A stretch of DNA of 64,000 nucleotides from JAASSS01 sp021767745 (GCA_034189165.1 JAXHVN010000011.1:62001-126000); one strand, 5' to 3'; positions 24,526-34,908 are shown, numbered from the stretch's first letter. Made by a program: numbers and translations. Notes: a model not told the origin generated them from the sequence alone.

Positions 24526-26514
24526 CTAGAGCAGGCCGCCGACGATCTCCTGGATATTGTCTGCCGTGAAGCCGAAGTGTTCCATCAACACATCACCGGG
24601 GCCGGACTCGCCGAAGCCGGTCATGGCGACCACGCGGCCACCCGGGCCGACCCAGCGATACCAGCCATCGCCGATCCCGGCCTCCACCGCCACACGGCGG
24701 CTGACCTGTGGCGGCAGGATGCGGTCCTGGTATTCCTGGGACTGCTGCGCGAACAGCCGCTCGTTGGGCATCGAGACGACCCGGATGGCGTGCCCGGCCG
24801 CGTTCAGTGCCTGCGCCGCCGCCAGCGAGGGCGCAACCTCCGAGCCAGTGGCGAGAATGATCGCCTCCGGCTCCTCGCCGCCCGACTCCACCACGTAGGC
24901 GCCACGGGCGATGTCATCCCGCTGCGCCGGCCCCTGGCCGAGCGGCGGGCAGTTCTGCCGGCTGAGCGCCAGACAGGAGGGCCCGGACGCCGCCAGCGCC
25001 GCCTGCCAGGCGACCGCCGTCTCCAGGGCATCGGCCGGCCGCCAGACCGCCAGACCGGGGATCAGGCGCAGGCTAGCCAGATGCTCGACCGGCTGATGCG
25101 TGGGGCCATCCTCGCCGAGACCGATCGAGTCGTGCGTCAGCACGTAGACCACGCGCTGGCGCATCAGCGCACTCATGCGGATCGCATTGCGCGCGTAGTC
25201 GGAAAAAACCAGGAACGTGGCCACGTAGGGCAGCAGGCCGCCGTGCAGCGCGAGGCCGTTGGCGATGGCGGCCATGCCGAACTCACGTACGCCATAGTAG
25301 ACGTAGTTGCCGCCAGCATCGTCGGCACTGACGGGCTTCGAGCCTGACCACCAGGTGAGATTGGAACCGGTAAGGTCCGCCGAGCCACCCAGCAGCTCCG
25401 GCGCGTGCGGCGCATAGGCCTCCAGCGTCTGCTGCGACGCCTTGCGGGTCGCCACCGTCTTCGGCGAGGCCATCAGCGCCGCCTGGTAATCCTCGATCGC
25501 CGGCGCGAGGTCGGCCGCCGGTTCACCTGCCAGCCGGCGACGCAGCTCCGCCGCCAGCTCCGGGAACGCCGCCGCGTAGGCATCGAACCGCGTCTGCCAT
25601 TCGGCATGATGCCGGGCGCCCCTCGCCCGCGCATCCCAGGCGGCGCGAATATCCGTGGGAATCTCGAACGGCGGCTCTGACCAGCCCAGCGCCTCGCGCG
25701 TCGCCTGCACCTCATCAGCCCCGAGCGGCGCGCCATGCACCACTTCCCGGCCCTGCTTGCCCGGCGAGCCCTGACCGATCACCGTGCGGCAACAGATGAA
25801 GCTCGGGCGCCGGGTTTCGGCCCGGGCGACGGCCAGCGCGTCGAGCACGGCGGCGCGATCATGCCCATCCACGCCGCGGATCACATGCCAGCCGTAGGCC
25901 TCGAAGCGGCTGGCGGTGTCGTCGGTAAACCAGCCGGCGACCTCGCCATCGATGGAGATGCCGTTATCGTCCCAGCAGACGATCAGCTTGCCGAGGCCCA
26001 GGGTGCCCGCCAGGGAGCACACCTCATGGGAGATCCCCTCCATCAGGCAGCCATCGCCGGCAAAGACATAGGTGTGGTGATCGATGACCTCATGGCCTGG
26101 GCGGTTGAACTGCGCGGCCAGCACCTTCTCGGCCAGCGCCATGCCTACCGCATTGCCCAGGCCCTGCCCCAAGGGGCCGGTGGTGGTTTCCACCCCGGGC
26201 GTGACGCCATGTTCGGGATGACCGGCCGTCCGGCTGCCCAGCTGCCGGAAGGCCTTGATGTCGTCGATCGAGAGGTCATAGCCGGTCAGATGCAGCAGCG
26301 CGTAGAGCAGCATCGAGCCGTGTCCGTTCGACAGCACGAAGCGATCGCGATCCGGCCAGTGCGGGTCGGCGGGGTCATGCTTCAGCACCTCACGCCATAG
26401 CGCCTCGGCCATATCGGCCATGCCCATCGGCGCCCCGGGGTGTCCGGAATTGGCCTGCTGGACGGCGTCCACCGCGAGCATCCGGACGGCGTTGGCGAGT
26501 CGGGCCGAAGACAT
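24526..26514 (-). CDS. tkt: Transketolase
   Basis: A 662-residue thiamine-diphosphate enzyme of the pentose phosphate pathway, transferring two-carbon units between sugar phosphates. The ThDP motif begins GDGCLMEGISHE and ends with an Asn-Gly pair (WDDNGISIDG). The N-terminus (ANAVRMLAVDAVQQANSGHPGAP) and the central HDSIGLGEDGPTHQP motif are typical. I prefer the ATG at 26514 to the TTG at 26520 because GGAG lies nine bases from the ATG and only three from the TTG. It leads the tkt-gap-pgk cluster and is divergent from metK. Confidence 0.96.
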   Translation of the reverse strand: MSSARLANAVRMLAVDAVQQANSGHPGAPMGMADMAEALWREVLKHDPADPHWPDRDRFVLSNGHGSMLLYALLHLTGYDLSIDDIKAFRQLGSRTAGHPEHGVTPGVETTTGPLGQGLGNAVGMALAEKVLAAQFNRPGHEVIDHHTYVFAGDGCLMEGISHEVCSLAGTLGLGKLIVCWDDNGISIDGEVAGWFTDDTASRFEAYGWHVIRGVDGHDRAAVLDALAVARAETRRPSFICCRTVIGQGSPGKQGREVVHGAPLGADEVQATREALGWSEPPFEIPTDIRAAWDARARGARHHAEWQTRFDAYAAAFPELAAELRRRLAGEPAADLAPAIEDYQAALMASPKTVATRKASQQTLEAYAPHAPELLGGSADLTGSNLTWWSGSKPVSADDAGGNYVYYGVREFGMAAIANGLALHGGLLPYVATFLVFSDYARNAIRMSALMRQRVVYVLTHDSIGLGEDGPTHQPVEHLASLRLIPGLAVWRPADALETAVAWQAALAASGPSCLALSRQNCPPLGQGPAQRDDIARGAYVVESGGEEPEAIILATGSEVAPSLAAAQALNAAGHAIRVVSMPNERLFAQQSQEYQDRILPPQVSRRVAVEAGIGDGWYRWVGPGGRVVAMTGFGESGPGDVLMEHFGFTADNIQEIVGGLL

Positions 26515-26566
26515 GGGCAAGTTCTCCTGGACAGCGCGTGGCGGCAGACGGGCAAGTCAATGGGTC

Positions 26567-26596
26567 ATTGTCTCCCAGCCGGGAAACACGCAGCAA
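26567..26596 (-). promoter_or_regulatory. Candidate promoter for tkt-gap-pgk
   Basis: On the minus strand a -35 box TTGCTG (26591-26596) and a -10 box GACAAT (26567-26572) are 18 bp apart, 53 bases before the tkt start. The match is fair and is based on spacing and consensus only. Confidence 0.4.
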
Positions 26597-26643
26597 CTCG
26601 GCGGCAGCGTAGCGAACGGTTTCGGTCCTCTTGCCTGCGGCGG

Positions 26644-26649
26644 TATGAT
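26644..26649 (+). promoter_or_regulatory. Candidate -10 box for metK
   Basis: TATGAT lies about 70 bases before the metK start. A weak -35 (TTCGGT, 26621-26626) is 17 bp upstream. I looked for a SAM or SAH riboswitch in this leader and did not recognise one. Confidence 0.3.
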
Positions 26650-26717
26650 CGGCACCATCGATGCCGGCATGCATGTCCGCCGGCGTCCTCGGAGCCGACC
26701 TACACCACGGAAGCCGC

Positions 26718-27872
26718 ATGCCCCAGGGACATCTTTTTACCTCCGAGTCGGTCTCGCCCGGCCATCCGGACAAGATCGCCGACCAGATCTCCGACGCGAT
26801 CCTCGATGCCATCCTGGCGCAGGATCCCCGGGCCCGGGTGGCATGCGAGACGCTGGTCAAGACCGGCATGGTGATCCTCGCCGGCGAGATCAGCACCGAC
26901 GCGGTGATCGACTACGAGGGCCTGGTGCGCCAGACCATCTCGGAGATCGGTTATCGCGGCGCCGATCTCGGCTTCGACTGGCAGACCTGCGGCGTGATCA
27001 ACGCCGTCGGCAAGCAGTCGGTGGATATCGCCCAGGGCGTGGACCGCGAGCACGAGGATGCCCAGGGCGCGGGCGACCAGGGGCTGATGTTCGGTTACGC
27101 CAGCAACGAGACCGACGTGCTCATGCCGGCGCCGATCACCTATGCACACCGACTGGTGCGCCGCCAGACCGAATTGTTCCGCAACGGCACGCTGCCCTGG
27201 CTGCGGCCCGACGCCAAGAGTCAGGTGACGCTGCGCTACGAGGACGGCAAGCCGGTGGCGGTCGATACCATCGTGCTTTCCACCCAGCACGCGCCGGAGG
27301 TCGGCCAGGCCGACCTGCACGAGGCGGTGATGGAGAGCATCATCAAGCACGTGTTGCCTGCGGCGTGGCTGCAGGGCGATACCAAGTACCTGATCAACCC
27401 GACCGGCCGCTTCGTGATCGGCGGCCCTGTGGGCGATTGCGGGCTGACGGGGCGCAAGATCATCGTCGACACCTACGGCGGCATGGCGCGTCACGGCGGC
27501 GGCGCCTTCAGCGGCAAGGACCCCTCCAAGGTCGACCGCTCTGCCGCCTACGCCGCGCGCTACGTGGCCAAGAACATCGTCGCGGCCGGCCTCGCCGATC
27601 GCTGCGAGGTCCAGATCTCCTACGCGATCGGTGTGGCCGAGCCTACCTCGATCAGCGTGGAAACCTTTGGCACCGGCCGCGTGTCGGAGGCACGGCTGGT
27701 ACAGCTGATCCGGGCGCATTTCGACCTGCGCCCACGCGGCCTGATCCGCATGCTCGACCTGCTGCGCCCGATCTACCAGCTCACCGCCAGCTATGGGCAC
27801 TTCGGTCGCAACGAGGCCGACTTCACCTGGGAGCGCACCGATCGCGCTGCCGCCCTGCGCGACGACGGCTGA
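26718..27872 (+). CDS. metK: S-adenosylmethionine synthetase
   Basis: A 384-residue enzyme, the same length as E. coli MetK, making S-adenosylmethionine from methionine and ATP. Signature motifs are SPGHPDKIADQISDA near the N-terminus, GAGDQGLMFGYA in the middle and GGGAFSGKDPSKVDRSAAY towards the C-terminus. An in-frame ATG at 26661 would add 19 non-family residues, so 26718 is preferred. It heads a methyl-cycle block with ahcY (43 bp downstream) and metF. Confidence 0.97.
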   Translation: MPQGHLFTSESVSPGHPDKIADQISDAILDAILAQDPRARVACETLVKTGMVILAGEISTDAVIDYEGLVRQTISEIGYRGADLGFDWQTCGVINAVGKQSVDIAQGVDREHEDAQGAGDQGLMFGYASNETDVLMPAPITYAHRLVRRQTELFRNGTLPWLRPDAKSQVTLRYEDGKPVAVDTIVLSTQHAPEVGQADLHEAVMESIIKHVLPAAWLQGDTKYLINPTGRFVIGGPVGDCGLTGRKIIVDTYGGMARHGGGAFSGKDPSKVDRSAAYAARYVAKNIVAAGLADRCEVQISYAIGVAEPTSISVETFGTGRVSEARLVQLIRAHFDLRPRGLIRMLDLLRPIYQLTASYGHFGRNEADFTWERTDRAAALRDDG

Positions 27873-27915
27873 AGCCGGCGCACCCGAACGCACGCATACC
27901 CTGCAGGAGTCCACC

Positions 27916-29241
<1,326 letters not shown>

Positions 29242-29249
29242 GCGGGGCG

Positions 29250-30080
29250 ATGCCGCAGGTCAGCTTCGAATTCTTCCCGCCGAAATCCCCGGCGGGGCTG
29301 GAAAAGCTGCTGCAGACCGCCCGAGAGCTCGCGACGCTGGCGCCGGAATACCTGTCGGTGACCTACGGCGCCGGCGGCTCGACGCGTGAGCGCACGCTCG
29401 CGGCGGTCGAAGCGCTGCATCGCGCCGACCTGGCCGAGGTTGCGCCGCATCTGTCCGGGATCGGCGCCGACCGCCATGGCCTCGGCGAATTGCTGCACCA
29501 TTACGAGGTGCTCGGCATCCGGCGGGTCGTCGCGCTCCGCGGCGATCTGCCCTCGGGCATGGTGCAGCATGGGCCTTTCCCGTATGCCGAGGATCTGGTC
29601 CGCTTCATCCGTGAACAGACCGGCGGGCGCTTCCATGTGGAGGTGGCCGCATATCCGGAGATGCATCCGCAAAGCCCCTCGCCCAGCGCCGACCTGCAAC
29701 GCTTCGTGGACAAGGTTCGCGCCGGCGCGGATGGCGCCATCACACAGTACTTCTACAACGCCGATGCCTACTTCCGCTTCTGTGAGGAGGCGCAGGGCGC
29801 CGGCATCGACGTCCCGATCGTCCCCGGCATCATGCCGATCACCAATTACACCCAGCTGGCCCGCTTCTCCGACGCCTGCGGCGCGGAGATCCCCCGTTGG
29901 ATCCGCCGCCGGCTGGAGGACTTCGGTGACGACATGACCAGCCTGCGCCGCTTCGGCCAGGATGTGGTGAGCGAGCTGAGTGCGCGCCTATTGGCCGGCG
30001 GCGCGCCGGGGCTGCACTTCTACACGCTGAACCAGGCGGCACCCACGCGCGAGATCTGGCAGGCGGTCGCCAGCGGCTGA
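29250..30080 (+). CDS. metF: Methylenetetrahydrofolate reductase
   Basis: A 276-residue flavoprotein reducing 5,10-methylene-THF to 5-methyl-THF, the methyl donor for methionine synthesis. The N-terminus VSFEFFPPKSP with its catalytic glutamate, the strand SVTYGAGGSTRERT and the segment ITQYFYNADAYFRF are all typical. It is about 20 residues shorter than E. coli MetF because the leading segment is missing, as in many GC-rich homologues. It starts eight bases after the ahcY stop, completing a metK-ahcY-metF methyl-cycle operon. Confidence 0.95.
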   Translation: MPQVSFEFFPPKSPAGLEKLLQTARELATLAPEYLSVTYGAGGSTRERTLAAVEALHRADLAEVAPHLSGIGADRHGLGELLHHYEVLGIRRVVALRGDLPSGMVQHGPFPYAEDLVRFIREQTGGRFHVEVAAYPEMHPQSPSPSADLQRFVDKVRAGADGAITQYFYNADAYFRFCEEAQGAGIDVPIVPGIMPITNYTQLARFSDACGAEIPRWIRRRLEDFGDDMTSLRRFGQDVVSELSARLLAGGAPGLHFYTLNQAAPTREIWQAVASG

Positions 30081-30139
30081 GGCCGCCCCCTTCAGCCCGC
30101 CACGTCGGCTGCCGATCTCTCCGGCACCAAGGTGGATGG

Positions 30140-31039
30140 ATGAGGTTGACCATGATCGCGCTCCTTTGCGGCATTGGTGGAGCCCTGCTCGGACTGGCGG
30201 GCGGCTGGCTGCTGGGCCGGCAGGCGAAGCGGCCCATCGAGGCCACCGCGGCGCCGACGCCCGCGCCATCCCCGGCGAAGCTCGATCACGGAGCGGACCT
30301 CGCTGTCCGCCGGGCAGCGCTGGCTGCCGCTGCGCAAGGGCAGGCGTCTGCCGCCAGCCACCTGCTGCGGCAGGCGATCACTGCCCGGAGTGCCAGTCGC
30401 GACAGCTGGCTCATGCTGCTGGACATCCAGCACCGGGCGGGGCAGCGCGAACAGTTCGACCGCCTGGCACAGGAGTTCACGTCCACCTTCGCCGAGACGC
30501 TGCCGGACTTCACCGCCTGGACCCGCACCTTCGAGCCGGCCCGGGAGCTGGCGCAGGCGGTGCCGGAAATCTTCAGCGGCCGGACCGAGGGGGATTATCC
30601 GCGCGAGGCACTGGACGGCCTGATGCGGGAGGTCGGCCGGATTGGGCGGCCGGCCTTCACGGTGCCGCAGGTCCTGGCGCTGCAGCGGCTGCTGGAGCAG
30701 CGCGCGCAGGCGCGCCCGCCGCACGAGGCCGGGGCTGGGGTTGCGCAGGTGGCGGATCGCCCGCCCTCGCCGACCGCACAGACTGCACAGGCCGCGCCGG
30801 ATGATCCGCATGCGAGCACGCTGGAGCGGCACTACGCACGGCTGGTGAACCGGCTGACAGATGAATGGCCGCATGCCGGACGCGCCAGCCGCTTCCTGGA
30901 GTCGCTGATCATCGATGAACAGGGGGGCAGGCAGGGTTTCCGCCCTGCCGCGATGGAGGAAATCCTGTTCCTGCAGGAGCTGCTGGCAGTGCGCGACCCG
31001 CTGGACAAGGACGCCTGGGATGCGATGCTGGGGCGATGA
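30140..31039 (+). CDS. Membrane-anchored TPR-like protein, FimV-like
   Basis: A 299-residue protein with one N-terminal membrane segment (about 5-25, glycine/leucine-rich) followed by a proline/alanine linker and a soluble helical region. The segment SWLMLLDIQHRAGQREQFDRLAQEF (about 90-115) looks like the TPR/FimV C-terminal repeat that contains W-LLLEIY..G....F..LA. The remaining C-terminal part (LERHYARLVNRLTDEWPH) is unassigned. A polar type IV pilus or peptidoglycan-related role is possible from the FimV resemblance only. Its stop overlaps the start of the phosphodiesterase gene (ATGA), so the two are coupled. Confidence 0.7.
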   Translation: MRLTMIALLCGIGGALLGLAGGWLLGRQAKRPIEATAAPTPAPSPAKLDHGADLAVRRAALAAAAQGQASAASHLLRQAITARSASRDSWLMLLDIQHRAGQREQFDRLAQEFTSTFAETLPDFTAWTRTFEPARELAQAVPEIFSGRTEGDYPREALDGLMREVGRIGRPAFTVPQVLALQRLLEQRAQARPPHEAGAGVAQVADRPPSPTAQTAQAAPDDPHASTLERHYARLVNRLTDEWPHAGRASRFLESLIIDEQGGRQGFRPAAMEEILFLQELLAVRDPLDKDAWDAMLGR

Positions 31040-31788
31040 GCCCAGCCCGGCTGATCCAGATCACCGACACACACCTCGGCGGCCCGGATGCGACGCAGGC
31101 GGCGCGCTGGGCGCAACAACTGCGTGATGTGCACACCGCCGCCGCCCCGCGTCCCGGAGATCTGCTGCTGGCGACGGGCGACATCGCCGAGGACGGGTCG
31201 GCGGCAGCGTACCGGCAGTTCCGCGCCCTGACCGATCCACCCTGCCCGGTGGTCGTGCTGCCCGGTAACCACGATGACCCCGCCGTACTGGCATCGACGC
31301 TCGGCGCCTGGCCGGCGGCCCGGCTCGGCGATGACCACCACTTCGGCGGCTGGCGGCTGCTGAGCCTGAACAGCCACCTGCCCGGACGGATCGAAGGCCG
31401 CCTCGGCGCCGAGCGGCTGGCACGACTGCAGACAATGCTGGCGGCAGAGCCCGCGACGCCCACAGCGCTCGCCGTGCACCATCCCCCGCTGCCCCTCGGC
31501 GCCGACTGGATCGATCAGACCCGGCTCGAAGACGGCCCGGTGCTCCTGCAGCTGCTGCAACGCCATCCACAGGTCCGGCTGGTGCTCTGCGGGCACGTGC
31601 ACCAGGCCCGGCGCCAGCGGCTGGCGGATCTGACTGTGCTGACCACGCCAGCGACGTCACGTCAGTTCGCGGTGGCCAGCGACACCTTCGCCCTGGACCC
31701 GCAACAGGGGCCGGGCTGGCGGGAAGTGCACCTGTACCCGGACGGGCACTGGCAAAGCGTGGTGCACCGGCTGCCGGCGGCGGCCTAG
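31036..31788 (+). CDS. Metallophosphoesterase, CpdA-like (class III cyclic-nucleotide phosphodiesterase)
   Basis: A 250-residue calcineurin-like phosphoesterase. The five metal-binding blocks are present in order: QITDTHLGG, ATGDIAEDG, LPGNHDDP, AVHHPPLPL and CGHVHQARR. This set and the length fit CpdA, which hydrolyses cAMP to AMP; assignment to cAMP is by family resemblance. It follows the FimV-like gene with a four-base overlap. If it does hydrolyse cAMP, the pair could connect surface machinery with second-messenger levels, but this is inference. Confidence 0.88.
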   Translation: MSPARLIQITDTHLGGPDATQAARWAQQLRDVHTAAAPRPGDLLLATGDIAEDGSAAAYRQFRALTDPPCPVVVLPGNHDDPAVLASTLGAWPAARLGDDHHFGGWRLLSLNSHLPGRIEGRLGAERLARLQTMLAAEPATPTALAVHHPPLPLGADWIDQTRLEDGPVLLQLLQRHPQVRLVLCGHVHQARRQRLADLTVLTTPATSRQFAVASDTFALDPQQGPGWREVHLYPDGHWQSVVHRLPAAA

Positions 31789-31833
31789 CCCGCCATACCG
31801 GTCGTTCAACTGGGCGCCGCCTGTGCGCCGTGC

Positions 31834-31839
31834 TATGTT
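31834..31839 (+). promoter_or_regulatory. Candidate extended -10 promoter for the aldehyde dehydrogenase
   Basis: TATGTT preceded by TGC (an extended -10 element) lies about 100 bases before the aldehyde dehydrogenase start. No convincing -35 is present. The leader after it contains two near-identical 14-bp direct repeats. Confidence 0.35.
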
Positions 31840-31847
31840 CGATGGGT

Positions 31848-31891
31848 CAGCCTGCGGCCGGAGACCGAACGGCGCCACAGCCTGTGGCCGG
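31848..31891. repeat. Two 14-bp direct repeats in the aldehyde dehydrogenase leader
   Basis: CAGCCTGCGGCCGG (31848-31861) recurs as CAGCCTGTGGCCGG (31878-31891), one mismatch, exactly 30 bp (about three helical turns) apart. The spacing would place two bound proteins on the same face of the DNA. A function is not shown. Confidence 0.6.
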
Positions 31892-31938
31892 CGGGGCATG
31901 GAGACATTCGCAGAACAAGATTCCTCAGGAGGTGTGCC

Positions 31939-33438
31939 ATGAGCAACCCGGAACCCATCGTCGATAGCGCGGCGGCCGCGAACGAGCCGATCACGCTCGC
32001 GCCGAAGTCGCTGCACTCGGACCAGAGCAATCCGCTGCTGCCGCTGCTGGAACGCCAGCGGCAGGCCTTCCTCGATCGGGGCATCTCCGATCACCGCCAG
32101 CGGGCAGAGATGCTGACCCGGCTCAACGAGGCGACCGCAGCCTACGCCGATGAGCTCATCCGGGCGGTCCAGGCGGACTTCGGCCATCGCTCGACGAACG
32201 AGACGATCGTTACCGAAGTGCTCGCCACGATGGCGGAGATCCGCCAGACCAAGGGCAAGATCAAGAAGTGGATGAAGCCCAAGCGGGCGGAGTTCAGCCT
32301 GGCCGGACTGCCCGGCAGCGGGCGGCTGGTCTATCAGCCCAAGGGTGTGGTCGGCATCATGGGCGCGTGGAACTACCCCGTGTTCCTGGTGCTCTCGCCG
32401 CTGGTCGGCGTGCTGGCGGCCGGCAACCACGCGATGATCAAGCCGCCCGATGTCACGCCGCGCACCTCGGATGTGCTTGCGGAGATGATCGGCAAGTACT
32501 TCGAACCCGAATACGTGACGGTGGTCACCGGCGAGGTGGACACGGCCATCGCCTTCTCCGAGCTGCCGTTCGATCACCTCATGTACACGGGCAACACCGA
32601 GGTCGGCCGCAAGATCATGATGGCGGCGGCGAAGAACCTGACGCCGGTGACACTCGAGATGGGCGGCAAGTCGCCCACGATCGTCGGCGAGGACTATCCC
32701 GTGGAGCAGGCGGCCAAGCGGATGCTGCTCGGCAAGTGCGTGAACTCCGGTCAGACGTGTATCGCACCGGACTACGTCATGGTGCCGAAGGGACAGGAGC
32801 AGGCGTTCGCCGACGCCTGGCAGGCGCTGGTGGCCAAGCGCTATCCGACACTGGTCGACAACGACGATGTGACCTGGATCGTCAACGAGCGCCATTACCG
32901 GCGCATCAACGGGCTGATCGAGGATGCCAGGGCCAAGGGCGCGAACGTCCATCAGGTCAACGCGGCCAACGAGCAAATCCCGGAGGGCCAGCGGATCATT
33001 CCGCCGACCGTCATCACCAACGTCAATGACGACATGAAGGTGATGCAGGAGGAGATCTTCGGCCCGGTACTGCCGGTGATGGGCTACGACAGCCTGGACA
33101 CCGCCATGCGCTACGTGAAGGAGCACCCGCGGCCGCTGGCGCTCTATTACTTCGACAACGATCGCAAGCGTGCCGACTATGTGATGAGCCAGACGATCTC
33201 CGGCGGCGCCACCGTGAACGACACGATGCTGCACATCGCCCATGAGAATCTGCCGTTCGGCGGCTCGGGCCCCAGTGGCCTCGGCGCCTATCACGGCTTC
33301 CATGGCTTCAAGGAGTTTTCCCACGTCAAGGGTGTGCTCTACCAGCGCAACTGGTTCTCGCCATCGCTGTTCATGGCCCGGCCTTATCCGAAGCGGGCGC
33401 AGAGCGTCCTGCGCCGTGCCATCAAGCTGCTCAGCTGA
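31939..33438 (+). CDS. Aldehyde dehydrogenase, coniferyl-aldehyde dehydrogenase type
   Basis: A 499-residue NAD(P)-dependent aldehyde dehydrogenase. Catalytic residues are the cysteine of SGQTCIAPDYV and the glutamate of LEMGGKSPT; the nucleotide-binding GNTEVGRKI segment is present. The sequence pattern (GVVGIMGAWNYPVFLVLSPLVG and the LAAGNHAMIKPPDVTP segment) matches the coniferyl-aldehyde dehydrogenase subgroup, many of which act on fatty or aromatic aldehydes. It stands alone with its own leader and a strong terminator. Given the fatty-acid genes and the pmoC-like gene in the window, an alkanal substrate is possible but unproven. Confidence 0.93.
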   Translation: MSNPEPIVDSAAAANEPITLAPKSLHSDQSNPLLPLLERQRQAFLDRGISDHRQRAEMLTRLNEATAAYADELIRAVQADFGHRSTNETIVTEVLATMAEIRQTKGKIKKWMKPKRAEFSLAGLPGSGRLVYQPKGVVGIMGAWNYPVFLVLSPLVGVLAAGNHAMIKPPDVTPRTSDVLAEMIGKYFEPEYVTVVTGEVDTAIAFSELPFDHLMYTGNTEVGRKIMMAAAKNLTPVTLEMGGKSPTIVGEDYPVEQAAKRMLLGKCVNSGQTCIAPDYVMVPKGQEQAFADAWQALVAKRYPTLVDNDDVTWIVNERHYRRINGLIEDARAKGANVHQVNAANEQIPEGQRIIPPTVITNVNDDMKVMQEEIFGPVLPVMGYDSLDTAMRYVKEHPRPLALYYFDNDRKRADYVMSQTISGGATVNDTMLHIAHENLPFGGSGPSGLGAYHGFHGFKEFSHVKGVLYQRNWFSPSLFMARPYPKRAQSVLRRAIKLLS

Positions 33439-33464
33439 CAATTACCGCGTCAGCACCGACGAAC

Positions 33465-33494
33465 GACGCCGGCTACATGCCGGCGTCTTTTTTT
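33465..33494 (+). terminator. Rho-independent terminator after the aldehyde dehydrogenase
   Basis: A nine-base perfect stem, GACGCCGGC-TACAT-GCCGGCGTC, is followed by seven T. It begins 27 bases after the stop codon and isolates the upstream gene from the glycosyltransferase. Confidence 0.93.
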
Positions 33495-33499
33495 AGTGG

Positions 33500-33530
33500 T
33501 TGAATGCTGCGCAAGAACAAGAGCTACAAT
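33500..33530 (+). promoter_or_regulatory. Candidate promoter for the glycosyltransferase
   Basis: A -10 box TACAAT (33525-33530) is 19 bp downstream of TTGAAT (33500-33505). The -10 is good; the spacing is long. It lies directly after the terminator and about 110 bases before the start codon. Confidence 0.35.
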
Positions 33531-33642
33531 GCCCGGACTGGCCGTCAGAGCCGGGACCCAGAGGAACGCGCATGGATCTTGCTAGACACCCCCCATCGCC
33601 ATCGTGATCGCTTGATGGCTTCCGCTCCAGGAGGTATCTGCC

Positions 33643-34908
33643 GTGGGAACTGCCGTTTTCTTCAACCTGCCCGGCGCGACAGGCCATATCAACCCCTCGC
33701 TAGGCATCGTCTCCGAGCTGATTCGCAGCGGCGAACGCGTGGTCTACTACGCGGGGCCTGACAGCCACGACAAGCTGGCGGCTCTGGGCGCCGTGCCGCG
33801 ACAGTATCAGCCACTGTTCGACTATCACCACGACTTCGCCATCGCCTCGGATCTGGTCGCGTTGTTCACGCGTCTGTTCCAGATCAGCGAGGAGGCGACG
33901 ATCGGCCTTGCCGCTCGCGTAGCCGCCGACAAGCCGGACTACATCATCTACGACTCGTGCACGCCCTGGGGCAAGCTGGTTGCACAACGATTGGGCGTGC
34001 CGTCGATCTACTTCGTCACGCACATCATCACCACACCCTGGATGCTGGCCTCGCGGCTGGTCTGGTCGCCGCGCCTGTGGCAGATGGCGGCAAGCTCCAC
34101 CTCGCCTCGCTCGGTCCTGCGGGCGATGGGCGTCGGCATCGGCATTCGACGGCGGGTGATGGATCTGGTGGCGGGCCTCGGCCTGCCCTATCGCGGCTGG
34201 CGCACGCATCTGCACGAGATGTTCAACGGCGGGGATGATCTGAAGATCGCCGTGACCTCACCGGATTACCAGCCCTACAGCAACCGCCTCGGTCACACCT
34301 ACCGCTTCGTGGGTGCGTCCATTCCCGCGGCGCGGGACGACAACGACCTGACTTTCGATCGGGCACCAGGCCAGCGGCTGATCTACGTCTCGCTGGGCAC
34401 GGTGCACAATCTCAACAACGGCTTCTACCAGCTGTGCATGCAGGTGCTGGGCAACGGACCGCACCGCGTGCTGATGTCGGTCGGCCAGAATACCGATATC
34501 GCCGACCTCGGCCCGATTCCGGCGAACTTCACGGTGCGCAACAACATGCCGCAGCTGGAGATCCTGAAGCAGGCCGACCTGTTCATCTCCCACGGCGGCA
34601 TGAACAGCATCAACGAAAGTCTGTACTTCGGCGTACCGCTGGTAATGGTGCCGCAGCAGGTGGAGCAGGCCTTCAGCGCCTTCCGGATCGCGCAGTTCGG
34701 CGCCGGTCAGGTGATCATCCCGCGGCAGCTCACGGCCCAGCGTCTGCACCGGGCGGTCGAGGAAATCTTGGGCGAGTCGGCCTACAAGACGCGGGCCGCG
34801 AGCTTCGGCGCCACGCTGAACCAGGGCGGGCACCGGCGGGCCGCTCGGGAGATTCTGGCGCAGGTGCGGGACGAAGCCGTCGAGCCCCGCCAGGACATGG
34901 TGGCCTGA
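33643..34908 (+). CDS. UDP-glycosyltransferase, MGT (macrolide glycosyltransferase-like) family
   Basis: A 421-residue GT1-family (GT-B fold) glycosyltransferase. The N-terminal acceptor domain starts with FFNLPGATGHINPSLGI, and the C-terminal donor domain has the sugar-nucleotide signature FISHGGMNSINESLYFGVP. No signal or membrane segment is present. It uses a GTG start at 33643 with AGGAGG eight bases upstream. The acceptor is unknown; relatives glycosylate lipids, sterols, carotenoids or macrolides. It has its own candidate promoter and a 26-bp gap to the DUF255 gene. Confidence 0.88.
   Translation: MGTAVFFNLPGATGHINPSLGIVSELIRSGERVVYYAGPDSHDKLAALGAVPRQYQPLFDYHHDFAIASDLVALFTRLFQISEEATIGLAARVAADKPDYIIYDSCTPWGKLVAQRLGVPSIYFVTHIITTPWMLASRLVWSPRLWQMAASSTSPRSVLRAMGVGIGIRRRVMDLVAGLGLPYRGWRTHLHEMFNGGDDLKIAVTSPDYQPYSNRLGHTYRFVGASIPAARDDNDLTFDRAPGQRLIYVSLGTVHNLNNGFYQLCMQVLGNGPHRVLMSVGQNTDIADLGPIPANFTVRNNMPQLEILKQADLFISHGGMNSINESLYFGVPLVMVPQQVEQAFSAFRIAQFGAGQVIIPRQLTAQRLHRAVEEILGESAYKTRAASFGATLNQGGHRRAAREILAQVRDEAVEPRQDMVA

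Noticed and set aside
26515..26717. SAM or SAH riboswitch before metK
   Set aside because: I looked for the conserved core sequences in this leader and in the 43-bp metK-ahcY gap and could not find them.
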